In this document: positions 1-8,080 of the stretch, piece by piece | How positions within the stretch are numbered: the first letter of the stretch is position 1 | Layout: every line of letters begins with the position of its first letter | Assembly: GCF_005222675.1 (NCBI RefSeq) | Contig: NZ_STGE01000074.1 | Span: 124,001-188,000 of the forward strand | Source of the DNA: Mycolicibacterium sp. CR10 | GTDB taxonomy: Bacteria > Actinomycetota > Actinomycetes > Mycobacteriales > Mycobacteriaceae | Direction of reading: 5' to 3' | Length of the DNA: 64,000 nucleotides | Translations under genes and position numbers: made by a program | Notes under the pieces: model-generated | What the model was told of the DNA's origin: nothing | Databases searched by the model: none | What the model saw: only the letters and a program-made list of their open reading frames with translations

Positions 1-402
1 GACGCCGATGACGTCGGGGCGGGCCGTCGCCATGCGCAGCGCGAGTTCGCACCCCGCGGAGTGGCCGAGCAGAAATACGCCGGCACCGCGTTCGTCGTCG
101 CCGAGAATCTTGTCCACGACGCCGTGCGCGGACGCGAGACGCCTTGCGGAGTCGTGGAACTCGTCTGCGTAGACCGCCGACGCGCCGTACCCCGGACGGT
201 CGAGTGCGATGGCGGTGAAGCCGTGGGCCGCGGCCGTTCGCAGCAGCGACAGCCGCGGCTGGCCCGGGCAGTCGAAGTATGCCGCCGACGTTGCGCCGCC
301 GTGCACCGCCACGATGACCGCTCGGGGATCGTCGGCCTGGGTGACAAGAGCCGACATCGGTATGCCGTCGACGAGGACGACCCTCGGACGGGGCGCGGTC
401 AC
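1..402 (-). CDS. alpha/beta hydrolase, C-terminus cut by window edge
   Basis: Reading the minus strand from a GTG at 402 gives an alpha/beta hydrolase N-terminal half: a strand with HGG (oxyanion-type), a DRPGYGAS stretch, and the nucleophile elbow GHSAG near residue 115. The rest lies beyond position 1. The GTG overlaps the stop of the upstream DUF35-thiolase gene by four bases (GTGA), so the two are translationally coupled and belong to the minus-strand operon that begins near 3615. The family covers esterases, lactonases and C-C hydrolases; the substrate cannot be told. An acyl-CoA or ester hydrolase acting on a degradation intermediate would fit the neighbours, but that is inference. Confidence 0.8.
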   Translation of the reverse strand, partial: MTAPRPRVVLVDGIPMSALVTQADDPRAVIVAVHGGATSAAYFDCPGQPRLSLLRTAAAHGFTAIALDRPGYGASAVYADEFHDSARRLASAHGVVDKILGDDERGAGVFLLGHSAGCELALRMATARPDVIGV

Positions 403-2045
403 TGGTCGGTCCGCAGCAGCATGACACCGCTCGGGGTCAGGCCGCCGCTGCTGGCGACGGCGACGCGGGCACCTTCGACCTGACGCTCCCCGGCGTCTCC
501 GCGCAGTTGGGTGACCGCCTCGTGGATCAGGCCCATCCCGTGGGTGCGCCCGTGGGACAGCTGGCCACCGTGGGTGTTCAGCGGGATCACGCCGTCGCGG
601 GCGATGGCGCTGCCACCGTCGAGGAAGTCTTTGGCCTCGCCGATGCCGCAGAAGCCCAGCGCTTCCAGCCAGGACAGGCAATTGAAGCTGAAGCCGTCGT
701 AGAGCTCGGCGACGTCGACATCGCTGGGCCGCAACGAGGTTCGTGTCCACAGGTGCGCGGACTGGCCCAGCACCTGGGGTTCGTGGGTCAACGTAGTCTG
801 ATCCCAGTCGGTGCGCTCGATGATCTGGGTGCCGAACGCCTCGAACAGCACCGGCGTCTTGGGCAGGTCCTTGGCGACGTCGGCGGCCGACACGATGACC
901 GCCACCGCCCCGTCGCACGGCACGTCGCAGTCGTAGAGGCCGAACGGCGTGGTGATCATCCTGGCGTTCAGATAGTCGTCCATCGTCATCGGATCGCGAT
1001 AGATCGCTGTCGGGTTCAGCGCGGCGTTGGCGCGCTGGTTCAGCGCGATCCAGCCCAGGGTCTCTCGGGTGGTGCCGTAACGGTGAAAGTGGCGCTGTGC
1101 GTTGAGCGCCAGCGTGTGAGCGGCCGAGGTCGCCCCGAACGGCGCCTGCCAACTGTTGACGCGGGTCCCGCCCGGTGGGGCGACCTTGCCCTCCTTCATC
1201 AGCTGCCCGAACGTCGCCTCCCACAGCGTGCGGAAGCACAACACATGGCGTGCCATCCCGGTGGCGACGGCCATCACCGCGGCGATCACCGACCCTCCGG
1301 GGCCAAAGGTGTCCATTCCGCCGTTGATCCACGTCGGCCGGATGCCCAGCGCGCCCTCCAGAGCGGTGCAGCCGCCTTCGCCCATCCCCATCATGTCCAT
1401 CGCCGGATACGTTGAGAGGCCATCGATGTCCGCCAGCGTCAACCCGGCATCGGCGATCGCCGCCTCGCACGCCTCGATGGTCAGCGACAACGGCGGCACC
1501 ATCAACCGTCGCCCGAGCCTCGACGCGCCGATCCCGGTGATGGCCGCGGCGTCCTCGAACTTCTCCCGCGTGAGCATCGGCCGGACGAACTTGCCGAAGT
1601 CCTGCGGTGCGATCTCGTCCTCGGGCAGCGCGCCCGTCTCGGGCTCGGCGGTCGGCCTGAACAGCGGCAGCCAGACGTCGTCATTCTGCTCGAAGACCAC
1701 CTCGACGATGCGCCCCAACTCGAGGTCGTCGGGATCGCAGTCGACGATGTTGGTGGTCAACCGAACCCGTGGGTCCTCCTCGATGGCGACCTGGGCCACC
1801 ACATAGGGAGCCGACAGGCCGGGGATCGAGAACCGGTGATTGACCGTGAAAGCCGACAACACCGCGCGCCCGGAGACCTCACGCGCCCCCAGGTTGTGGC
1901 TGTGGCAGTAACGGCAGACCGGTTGCGGCGGATGGATGAGCGACTTGCAGTCACCGCACTCCTGGATCCGCAGCGCGCCGTCGGCACCCGAGGTCCAGAA
2001 GAACTCGTTGTCGAACGTCAACAGTGGCAGGGGAAGACGACTCAC
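399..2045 (-). CDS. DUF35 OB-fold/zinc-ribbon fused to thiolase-like (lipid-transfer) domain
   Basis: The N-terminal ~140 residues form a DUF35 protein: a zinc ribbon with CGDC and CRYC pairs followed by an OB fold. From about residue 165 a thiolase-superfamily domain follows (ITGIGASRLGRR near its start, NTHGGQLSHG and SSGGLTPSG near the end). No thiolase nucleophile Cys is evident, as in Ltp-type proteins, some of which with DUF35 partners act as side-chain aldolases in steroid breakdown. Here both parts are one polypeptide; a second set in this window (31255-32872) has them as separate genes. GTG at 2045 gives a 4-bp overlap with the ferredoxin stop; an in-frame ATG at 2060 is the alternative. 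Aldolase or thiolase activity is inferred. Confidence 0.85.
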   Translation of the reverse strand: MSRLPLPLLTFDNEFFWTSGADGALRIQECGDCKSLIHPPQPVCRYCHSHNLGAREVSGRAVLSAFTVNHRFSIPGLSAPYVVAQVAIEEDPRVRLTTNIVDCDPDDLELGRIVEVVFEQNDDVWLPLFRPTAEPETGALPEDEIAPQDFGKFVRPMLTREKFEDAAAITGIGASRLGRRLMVPPLSLTIEACEAAIADAGLTLADIDGLSTYPAMDMMGMGEGGCTALEGALGIRPTWINGGMDTFGPGGSVIAAVMAVATGMARHVLCFRTLWEATFGQLMKEGKVAPPGGTRVNSWQAPFGATSAAHTLALNAQRHFHRYGTTRETLGWIALNQRANAALNPTAIYRDPMTMDDYLNARMITTPFGLYDCDVPCDGAVAVIVSAADVAKDLPKTPVLFEAFGTQIIERTDWDQTTLTHEPQVLGQSAHLWTRTSLRPSDVDVAELYDGFSFNCLSWLEALGFCGIGEAKDFLDGGSAIARDGVIPLNTHGGQLSHGRTHGMGLIHEAVTQLRGDAGERQVEGARVAVASSGGLTPSGVMLLRTDQ

Positions 2046-2347
2046 CGGGTGAATCCCCATTCCGCTTCGTTGTCTTCGGTCTTGAGGTTGTCTAGGTCCG
2101 GTTCCATCAGCGCGGGTGGTGGCGCGTCATCCGGGCGTCGCTCGCCAAGCTCCATGATGGCGTGCACCGGGCAGTCCATCAGCGCGCGCTGGACGTCGTC
2201 GTGGTCCTGTTCGGGAATGTTTCCGTCGCCGACAAGGACCGCGTACCCCCAGTCGTCGAGCGAGAAGTAATCCGGGGCGTGCTTGGCGCAGATCCCGAAG
2301 CCGTCGCACATGGTCCGATCGAGCTTGATTCGCATTTGGTCAGTCAT
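2042..2347 (-). CDS. [3Fe-4S]-type ferredoxin
   Basis: A ferredoxin of about 101 residues. The start MTDQMRIKLDRTMCDGFGIC carries the C-x5-C pair typical of P450-associated mycobacterial ferredoxins, and the last ligand is in CPVHAI. It is longer than the usual 63-70 residues, with a ~35-residue hydrophilic C-terminal tail. The ATG at 2347 overlaps the stop of the NuoF-like gene (ATGA), so the flavoprotein and ferredoxin are coupled and probably form an NADH-to-ferredoxin electron path. The acceptor could be either P450 in the window; that pairing is inference. Confidence 0.9.
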   Translation of the reverse strand: MTDQMRIKLDRTMCDGFGICAKHAPDYFSLDDWGYAVLVGDGNIPEQDHDDVQRALMDCPVHAIMELGERRPDDAPPPALMEPDLDNLKTEDNEAEWGFTR

Positions 2348-3615
2348 AGCGTCTCCACCTCGAAAGGCCGCAGTGCGGTGAAAGCGGCTGTGCCGCAGTC
2401 CAGGCACTGATCATCGAGATGTCGGGCCACCTCCTCGGGGAACACCGCGAGCAGGCTTGCCGCGATGTTGGTGGCGGCGTCGAGCGTGGCGCACGCCCCG
2501 CGGCCGCGCAGGATCACCGACCACCGCTGCAACCGGGCGAGATCGTCGGCGGTGGCGTTACCGTCGCGGAGCGCACCCACCGCGGCGGCCATTGCCGCCG
2601 TGCCGTTGAAGCAGGACCCGCACTGCCCGGCGTTCTCCCTGTCGAAATAGGCCAGCACCGACGCGGCCACCGCCACCGGGCATTCGTCGGTAAGCACCGA
2701 CACGGCGCCGCAGCCGAGTCCGCTTCCGAGAGCCCGAAGCGCTTGGTGGTCGAGCGTGATGTCCAAGACCTGCCGGTCGAGCACTCCGGCGAAATAGCCG
2801 CCCATCAGGGCACCGCGCACCCGCTCTCCGGGCACCCCGTGCAGGGCGAGCAACTCGGCCATCGGTATGCCATGCGGAATCTCATAGAGCCCGGGTCCGC
2901 GGCCTCCGCCGGTCAGCGTCGCTAAAAACGTTCCTGGCGAATCACCGGTTCCGACTTCGCGATACGCCTCGGCGCCATGCCGCTGTACGTACGGCAGGTT
3001 GGCCAGCGTCTCGACATTGCTGATCAGTGTCGGCAGACCGCCGACGCCCTCGTCGAACGGGCGCGGCGGTTTGTCGGTCGGTTTGGCTGGTCCGCCGTTG
3101 ATGGCACGCACGGCAGCGGTCTCCTCGCCGGCGACGTATCCAGGGTCGACAGTGCGCACGCTGACGGTGACGCCGTCCAGCGCCTCGGGTGGCAGCTCGT
3201 CGAGGGCCGAACCTATCGCCTCGGCGGCGGCCACGTCGGACACATAGACGTGGGCGTGGCGGGCACCGACGATCCGCGCGGCCAGGCGCAGCCCATCGAG
3301 CACCAGGTGCGGCCGGTGCCGCAGCAGCCAACGGTCCTTGATCGACGCCGGCTCACCCTCCTCACCGTTGGCGACCAGCACGGTGTCCAGGCCACGAAGT
3401 CCCGCGGCGCGGACCGTCGACATTTTGACAGCCATCGGGAAGCCAGCGCCACCGCGGCCGAGAACGCCTGCCCGCCGAACCTGTTCGAGTAGCGCGCCGG
3501 CATCGATCAGCGGCAGATACCCGCGATAGTCCGCGTGCGTCTCACCGCCGACGTTGGATCGCAGCAGCCGCGGCACCAGCCCGGGCCACGCGGCGACGGT
3601 CAGCTCCATGTTCAT
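2344..3615 (-). CDS. NuoF-like NADH:ferredoxin oxidoreductase (complex I 51-kDa family)
   Basis: This 423-residue protein has the FMN/NADH-binding signature of the complex I 51-kDa subunit: GRGGAGFP at residues 53-60 and NGEEGEP at 83-89. A SLBB-like middle region follows, then a C-terminal Fe-S region with QCGSCFNG and a final CLDC. No other complex I genes are nearby, so it is not part of respiratory NuoA-N. It heads a minus-strand operon with a ferredoxin, the DUF35-thiolase fusion and a hydrolase, all overlapping by four bases. A GGAGG lies 5 bases before the ATG at 3615; an ATG at 3609 is also possible. It most likely moves electrons from NADH to the adjacent ferredoxin, replacing the usual ferredoxin reductase. 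Confidence 0.85.
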   Translation of the reverse strand: MNMELTVAAWPGLVPRLLRSNVGGETHADYRGYLPLIDAGALLEQVRRAGVLGRGGAGFPMAVKMSTVRAAGLRGLDTVLVANGEEGEPASIKDRWLLRHRPHLVLDGLRLAARIVGARHAHVYVSDVAAAEAIGSALDELPPEALDGVTVSVRTVDPGYVAGEETAAVRAINGGPAKPTDKPPRPFDEGVGGLPTLISNVETLANLPYVQRHGAEAYREVGTGDSPGTFLATLTGGGRGPGLYEIPHGIPMAELLALHGVPGERVRGALMGGYFAGVLDRQVLDITLDHQALRALGSGLGCGAVSVLTDECPVAVAASVLAYFDRENAGQCGSCFNGTAAMAAAVGALRDGNATADDLARLQRWSVILRGRGACATLDAATNIAASLLAVFPEEVARHLDDQCLDCGTAAFTALRPFEVETL

Positions 3616-3670
3616 CGATACCTCCTGCGGACTATGCGGGCCGCGAGCATGGCCGGTTACTCTTCGGAGT

Positions 3671-4147
3671 GTGCGAACGGCGGTAGTGCGGATCGGCGTC
3701 GATCCAGCGGGTGAGCTGACGGCCGATCAATTGAAGACCGGTATGGCGGAACTCGCCGTGCTGGCCGCGGAGGTGGGTGCCGAACTGATCGACAACAACC
3801 TCGCCGTGCTGCCGCCCAAGCGCCGCGAAGTCGAGATGCTGATGACCGGCACCGACCCGGTGAGGCTGCAGTCGGTCGCTGCCGGGTTGTGCGCCAAGGC
3901 CTTTCCCACCGACCCGGTGGTCGGTGTGCTGACGTTCGTCAGCCATGGCACCGACGCCGACGCGCTGGGCGTGTTGGCGGGGTTCGGATTGACCGGCATT
4001 CTCGACCGGGTGCCCACCGGGGAGGGCTGGGACATCATCACGGTGACGCTGCGCAAGGGCGATCTGGCGCGGATTCCGGAGAGCCGGATCCACACCGCCC
4101 TCGAGGCCTCGACCAACTGCGAGGTTCGCATTGTCTCGGTGGACTGA
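3671..4147 (+). CDS. conserved protein of unknown function
   Basis: I do not recognise this 158-residue protein. It is soluble, acidic, and has no signal peptide or membrane segment. The N-terminus VRTAVVRIGVDPAGELT and regular alternation of hydrophobic strands and helices suggest a small alpha/beta fold. The start GTG at 3671 is chosen because GGAG lies just upstream and the longer frame runs into the promoter region of the divergent NuoF-like gene. It stands alone on the plus strand between two minus-strand operons and ends 8 bp from the convergent hydrolase stop. GC-rich third positions support real coding. Confidence 0.7.
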   Translation: MRTAVVRIGVDPAGELTADQLKTGMAELAVLAAEVGAELIDNNLAVLPPKRREVEMLMTGTDPVRLQSVAAGLCAKAFPTDPVVGVLTFVSHGTDADALGVLAGFGLTGILDRVPTGEGWDIITVTLRKGDLARIPESRIHTALEASTNCEVRIVSVD

Positions 4148-4155
4148 ATCAGGCA

Positions 4156-5052
4156 TCAGTGCCCCAAGAAGTCGAGGATGGCCGGTGCTGCCTGCACCCA
4201 GGTGTCGAACATATTGAAGCGCTTGACCTTTCCTGCGGCGCGGGCCTCGCCGGCGCGCTCCCAGGCATCCTCCGGCCACGGCGGGTCGATGATCTTGCTG
4301 CCTTTGATCAGGCAGCTGACCTCCAGTGACGTCCGTTTGGGGTGATCCAGGTCGTTCTCGCCACCGCGGATGATCAGCGTCGGGATTCTGATGTTGTCGA
4401 ACATTTCGTCTTCGACGCCCGGGATGGTCTGGCCGGGCTTCGGCACGAATGCGTTGAGCCACCGAAGCATCAACTTGAGGAACCCGTCGGGATCCTGGGA
4501 GAGTATGCGGTCCTCGTTGGCGGGGTTCTCGGCGATGCGCTCCTTCCATTCACCCACGCGGGCGACATCTTTCATGCCGCCACCACGCACCGCCAGAATG
4601 CTCGGAACGATGTAGTAGGACCCCAGGACGAACGAGCCGTACACGCCGCCGACGATGTTCCACACGACGAGCTTTCGGACGATCTCCGGGTGCAGCATCG
4701 TGGTCAGCATCGAATCCCGCGCCCCGCCGGAGCCGCCGGCGATGATGCACGGCCCGATGTCAAGGGTGGTGATCAGCTGGTGCAGGGTATCGGCACGCAT
4801 GTGGGATTCGCTCTGGCCGTAGAACTGCACATCGGACTTCCCGCAGTTCGGCCGGTCCCAGAGCACCACCCGGTAACCGCCCTTGACCAGTGCCTGCGCC
4901 AACGGTCGGAGCCCGGGGATGTCCTTGCTGAACCGTCCACCGGGAGTGAGGACGATGAAATCACCCTGCTTGCCCAGGATCTCGTACACGACATTGCCGC
5001 CGTTGATCTCGACGACGCGTTCGCCACGCTTCAGTGCGGTGGTGCTCGACAT
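4156..5052 (-). CDS. alpha/beta hydrolase
   Basis: A 298-residue alpha/beta hydrolase fold protein. It shows an oxyanion-region stretch LTPGGR, then LWDRPNCGKSD, and the nucleophile elbow GGSGG (GxSxG) near residue 115. A candidate acid lies in RGGENDLDHP. The start MSSTTALK at 5052 follows AAAGAG at proper spacing. It lies directly downstream of the Rieske ferredoxin gene (20-bp gap), with the amidohydrolase at 6623 further upstream in the same direction. It may cleave a C-C or ester bond in a ring-derived intermediate; the substrate is not deducible. Confidence 0.85.
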   Translation of the reverse strand: MSSTTALKRGERVVEINGGNVVYEILGKQGDFIVLTPGGRFSKDIPGLRPLAQALVKGGYRVVLWDRPNCGKSDVQFYGQSESHMRADTLHQLITTLDIGPCIIAGGSGGARDSMLTTMLHPEIVRKLVVWNIVGGVYGSFVLGSYYIVPSILAVRGGGMKDVARVGEWKERIAENPANEDRILSQDPDGFLKLMLRWLNAFVPKPGQTIPGVEDEMFDNIRIPTLIIRGGENDLDHPKRTSLEVSCLIKGSKIIDPPWPEDAWERAGEARAAGKVKRFNMFDTWVQAAPAILDFLGH

Positions 5053-5071
5053 GGAAGTCTCTTTCGTGCCG

Positions 5072-5464
5072 TCAGGCCTGGACCAGGACATCGTTGCCGA
5101 TGACCCGGACGGGATAGGTGCGGATACTCCATTCGGGCTTCACCGCGGTGGTTCCGGTCGCCAGCTCGAAACCCCATTGGTGCCAAGGACAGAAGATGAA
5201 CTCCATGTCGCGCACCATCACCGCGTCACCCGGGACGGTTTCGTCGACGACGTTGCGGCCCCGGGGACGCCCCGAGCACAGCGGACCACCCTCGTGCGGA
5301 CAGTAGTTGGCGATGGCGTAGAACGTGCCGTTGACGTTGTAGACACCGACACCGTGACGGCCGATCGGGACGAGTTTGTGTGTTCCTGGCGGTATCTCGT
5401 CGACGGTGGCAACGACGTGCTCACGCCCCTGTGCCAGCCGGGGCGGCTTCTTGGCTTCTGTCAC
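5072..5464 (-). CDS. Rieske-type [2Fe-2S] ferredoxin
   Basis: A 130-residue protein with both Rieske cluster ligand pairs: CPHEGG (C-x-H) and CPWHQW (C-x2-H), about 45 residues apart. The length fits a free-standing Rieske ferredoxin rather than an oxygenase alpha subunit. No Rieske oxygenase alpha subunit or dedicated reductase was found in the window, so its redox partner is unknown. It sits between an amidohydrolase gene (4-bp gap) and a hydrolase gene on the same strand. It could serve an oxygenase encoded elsewhere or act as a redox-sensing accessory to the amidohydrolases; both are guesses. Confidence 0.9.
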   Translation of the reverse strand: MTEAKKPPRLAQGREHVVATVDEIPPGTHKLVPIGRHGVGVYNVNGTFYAIANYCPHEGGPLCSGRPRGRNVVDETVPGDAVMVRDMEFIFCPWHQWGFELATGTTAVKPEWSIRTYPVRVIGNDVLVQA

Positions 5465-5468
5465 GTTC

Positions 5469-6623
5469 TCAGAACACCCGTACCTGGCCCTCGAGGGCCG
5501 GAACGGTTTCAGGGAGGTGATAAGTCTGGATGCCGTTGCGGAACATGATGTTCTCCCGCGCCTGTTCAGGCAGATGCTTGACCAGCCATCGCGGATCGTC
5601 GAACGTCCAGTGCGGGTAATCGGAGCTGTACAGCAGGATCTTGTCGCACTCCATCCACTCGAACGCGCGCGTCAGCTCAGTCTTGTCCTCGGGGTAGTCC
5701 AGCGGCTGAGTGGAGAATCTGATGTGTTCCTTGACGTACTCCGACGGTTTGCGCTTGATGTCGACGAATCCTTTGCGCGCCTTGTAGATCGCGTCCATGC
5801 GCCACATCAACGGCAGGATCCAGGTGAAGGCGTGCTCAATGAACACGATCCGCAACTTCGGGAATCGGTCGAAGACGCCGTCGAAGATCAGGCTCATCAC
5901 CTGGTTGGCCGCCAGCAGCGAGTAGGTGACCATGAAATCGTGGTTGTAGCTCGGCAAGCCGACCGGCGGGAACGGCAGCGTCTCGTAGTACCCGCGGGAC
6001 AGGTGGCAGCTGACGGGGATGTCGTGTTTGCTGGCCGCCGCCCACATCGGGTCGTACTTCGGATTACCCCACGAAGGACGGGGCTCCGCTTTGATCAGGA
6101 CCTGCGACATGTACGGATGCTCGGCCCATTTCTCGATCTCGTCGACCGTGCCCTGCTGGTCCTCGATCGCTACGCAGATCGACCCGCGCCACCGTTCGTG
6201 CCAGTTGTTGTGGGGGTCCAGCCAGTGATTGACCAACCACTGGTTGGTGGCTACGCACATCGCGTGGGTGGCCTCGGGGAGCCGCGCCTCGCCGTGGGTG
6301 GGCTCCAGGATGGCGATGTCGGATCCGGCCTCCATGATCAGCTGCTTGAGGGCGAGATCCGGGTCACTGCAGGCGAACTCACCGTCGGGCGGGAACGAGT
6401 CCACACGCATGGCATAGGAGTGCGCATAGTCGGGTGCGTCGTAGTAAATGAGCTCGCCTCTGGCGTGCGTGAGAAAGTACTTGCTCCGCCATGGCTCGGG
6501 CAGGTACTCGACGAGCTCGCCGCGGCGAGGCATCGGGTGCACGTCGGAGTCCACGCAGCGGACCGGGATGCGTTCCACCGGCGTGACCCTGTCACTGGTC
6601 TGGGTCTTTGCGGTTGTCGTCAT
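5469..6623 (-). CDS. amidohydrolase-2 family metal-dependent hydrolase/decarboxylase
   Basis: A 384-residue TIM-barrel amidohydrolase-2 (ACMSD/LigW-like) protein. The first metal motif is DSDVHP at residues 25-30, a barrel His lies in VSCHLSRG, another in FIEHAFTW, and the late Asp in YSSDYPHW. AAGGAGG precedes the ATG at 6623. This family includes nonoxidative decarboxylases and C-C hydrolases of ring-derived acids. It heads a minus-strand group with the Rieske ferredoxin and a hydrolase, and has a paralogue directly upstream (6685-7794) and another at 35401. Function beyond the family is not supported. Confidence 0.88.
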   Translation of the reverse strand: MTTTAKTQTSDRVTPVERIPVRCVDSDVHPMPRRGELVEYLPEPWRSKYFLTHARGELIYYDAPDYAHSYAMRVDSFPPDGEFACSDPDLALKQLIMEAGSDIAILEPTHGEARLPEATHAMCVATNQWLVNHWLDPHNNWHERWRGSICVAIEDQQGTVDEIEKWAEHPYMSQVLIKAEPRPSWGNPKYDPMWAAASKHDIPVSCHLSRGYYETLPFPPVGLPSYNHDFMVTYSLLAANQVMSLIFDGVFDRFPKLRIVFIEHAFTWILPLMWRMDAIYKARKGFVDIKRKPSEYVKEHIRFSTQPLDYPEDKTELTRAFEWMECDKILLYSSDYPHWTFDDPRWLVKHLPEQARENIMFRNGIQTYHLPETVPALEGQVRVF

Positions 6624-6684
6624 CGTGAGCCTCCTTCGACTGCCGGTGTGCCCGCTGGTTCATGGTTCTTCGCGCGAGCGCTCA

Positions 6685-7794
6685 TCACTGTGCGACCAAA
6701 CCGGCCGAAGTGGCAGGGACTTCTATGCCGTATAGGTCACTGGCGTTTCGCCAGCAGATTTTGTCGCGTTGCTCGGGTGAGTACGCGCTGGGAAGCTCTG
6801 GCTCGGCCATGTTCCAGTGCGGATAGCTGGACCCGTACATCGTCATGTCGTCCTTGCCGGTGAATTCGAGCCACTCCCCGGCGAAGTCGACATCGCCCGG
6901 GCCGTCGACGCTGCCCTGGATGAAGTACGTGTGGCCCGGCAGGTAATCGCTGGGCATTTTGGGCGCCCACGGCGTCTGTTCGAGGTGGGGGCGTCCGAAG
7001 CAGTCCATCCGCCAGATGAACGGTGTCAGCATGTCGGCGGCGCCGTCAGCCCACACGAACTTGAGGCCGTCGAACTTCTCGAACACGCCTTCGGCGATCA
7101 TGTTCATCAGGTGGTACAGGTAGTTCATCGACATGAAGCCGAGGTACTGCTCGTAGGTCCTGGTGGACCCGGAAGGTGTGGGGGACAGCATGATCCCGTT
7201 GCCGACCTCGATGTGAACGGCCACCGGTAGCCCGGCGTCGACGGCAGCCTCCCACAACGGCCAGAACTGCGGTTTGCCGTACAGTTCGCGGGACTGCAAC
7301 GGAATGCCGATCTGCACGACGCGCGGGTGGTCCTTGTACTTCGCGATCTCGCGAAGGGCGCCGGCGATGTCGTCGGGGTTGACGCGGATCGTGCCGCGGA
7401 ACCGCTCGCCGAACTCGTCGTGCTCCAGCCAGCGAGACACCATCATCTCGTTGTGGGCGGCGGCAATTGCGGTTCCCAGGTGGCGGTCGGGCATGATGCC
7501 GCGCGTCATCGGGTGCAGCACGGCCACGTCGACGCCGCGATCGGCGAACAGGTGCTGGGCAACGATGCCCACATCGGAACCCGGGTACTCCTTATTGGGC
7601 CCCTTGGTGCCCTTGGCGTATTCACCACCGGGTGCGCCGTACCAGTCCATCTCGTAGTCAGGGAAGCCGCGACTGCTGAATGGCTCGCGCAGGAAGTTGT
7701 CGCGCAAGTCCTTGTTCGACCCGAAGAAGATATGCACGCTGGCATCGATGAGAGGGGTCTTGACCGCCTGAGAGCCGTCGCTGAATTCGATCAC
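6685..7794 (-). CDS. amidohydrolase-2 family protein
   Basis: A ~369-residue paralogue of the downstream amidohydrolase. PLIDASVHIFF replaces the usual D-x-H start (Asp-Ala-Ser-Val-His), and the late motif is YGSSYPHW, where the usual metal-binding Asp of SDYPH is Ser. AVHIEVGNG and VWADGAA stand at the other barrel positions. The altered residues suggest a changed metal site or a non-catalytic role. The start is a GTG at 7794 (or 7797) behind GAGAGGA. It is divergent from the acyl-CoA dehydrogenase pair, sharing a 290-bp control region that holds the best operator cluster of the window. Confidence 0.82.
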   Translation of the reverse strand: MIEFSDGSQAVKTPLIDASVHIFFGSNKDLRDNFLREPFSSRGFPDYEMDWYGAPGGEYAKGTKGPNKEYPGSDVGIVAQHLFADRGVDVAVLHPMTRGIMPDRHLGTAIAAAHNEMMVSRWLEHDEFGERFRGTIRVNPDDIAGALREIAKYKDHPRVVQIGIPLQSRELYGKPQFWPLWEAAVDAGLPVAVHIEVGNGIMLSPTPSGSTRTYEQYLGFMSMNYLYHLMNMIAEGVFEKFDGLKFVWADGAADMLTPFIWRMDCFGRPHLEQTPWAPKMPSDYLPGHTYFIQGSVDGPGDVDFAGEWLEFTGKDDMTMYGSSYPHWNMAEPELPSAYSPEQRDKICWRNASDLYGIEVPATSAGLVAQ

Positions 7795-7895
7795 CACTGT
7801 CCTCTCAGTACTCCGCGGTGTGCCAGGCGGGCCCGCCGACGTACCCACCTTTCGCAGCGGGCATCGACACCGGGCACAAGGCCTAGTGTAGATCG

Positions 7896-7925
7896 TAGTT
7901 CTTCAATGGCAAGAACTATGTTCTC
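7896..7925. promoter_or_regulatory. composite operator, three half-sites
   Basis: TAGTTCTT and AAGAACTA form a perfect 8-bp inverted repeat with a 7-base spacer (7896-7918). The right arm is reused in AGAAC-TAT-GTTCT (7912-7924). Together they give RTTCTY-N7-RAGAAY-N3-RTTCTY. It lies about 100 bp upstream of the amidohydrolase start at 7794 and about 155 bp upstream of the acyl-CoA dehydrogenase start. It probably binds a TetR-type regulator; the identity of the protein is not known. Confidence 0.7.
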
Positions 7926-8034
7926 CACTCCGTGGTTCCTTTCGGAGCAGGTCAGCGTGGCCGGTACGAGTCCGCGACCCGATACGCTGCAGGAATGGGA
8001 TAGTTGCACGGAGAGAACGTCTGCCCCCCGAAAA

Positions 8035-8049
8035 GAGAATGCTATTCTC
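8035..8049. promoter_or_regulatory. perfect operator palindrome GAGAAT-N3-ATTCTC
   Basis: GAGAATGCTATTCTC is a perfect dyad with a 3-base centre, 31 bp upstream of the ATG of the acyl-CoA dehydrogenase at 8081. The position, over or just after a promoter, suits repression. The same 15-bp pattern recurs at 35364, 38145, 14213 and 7911. Confidence 0.75.
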
Positions 8050-8080
8050 GACGGACAGGACTGAGGCCCGGAGGCGCTGG

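Noticed and set aside
7896..8049. Operators read as KstR boxes
   Set aside because: The KstR core has a 2-base centre between AAC and GTT; these sites have 3-base centres or 7-base spacers and often GAGAAT in place of AGAAC.
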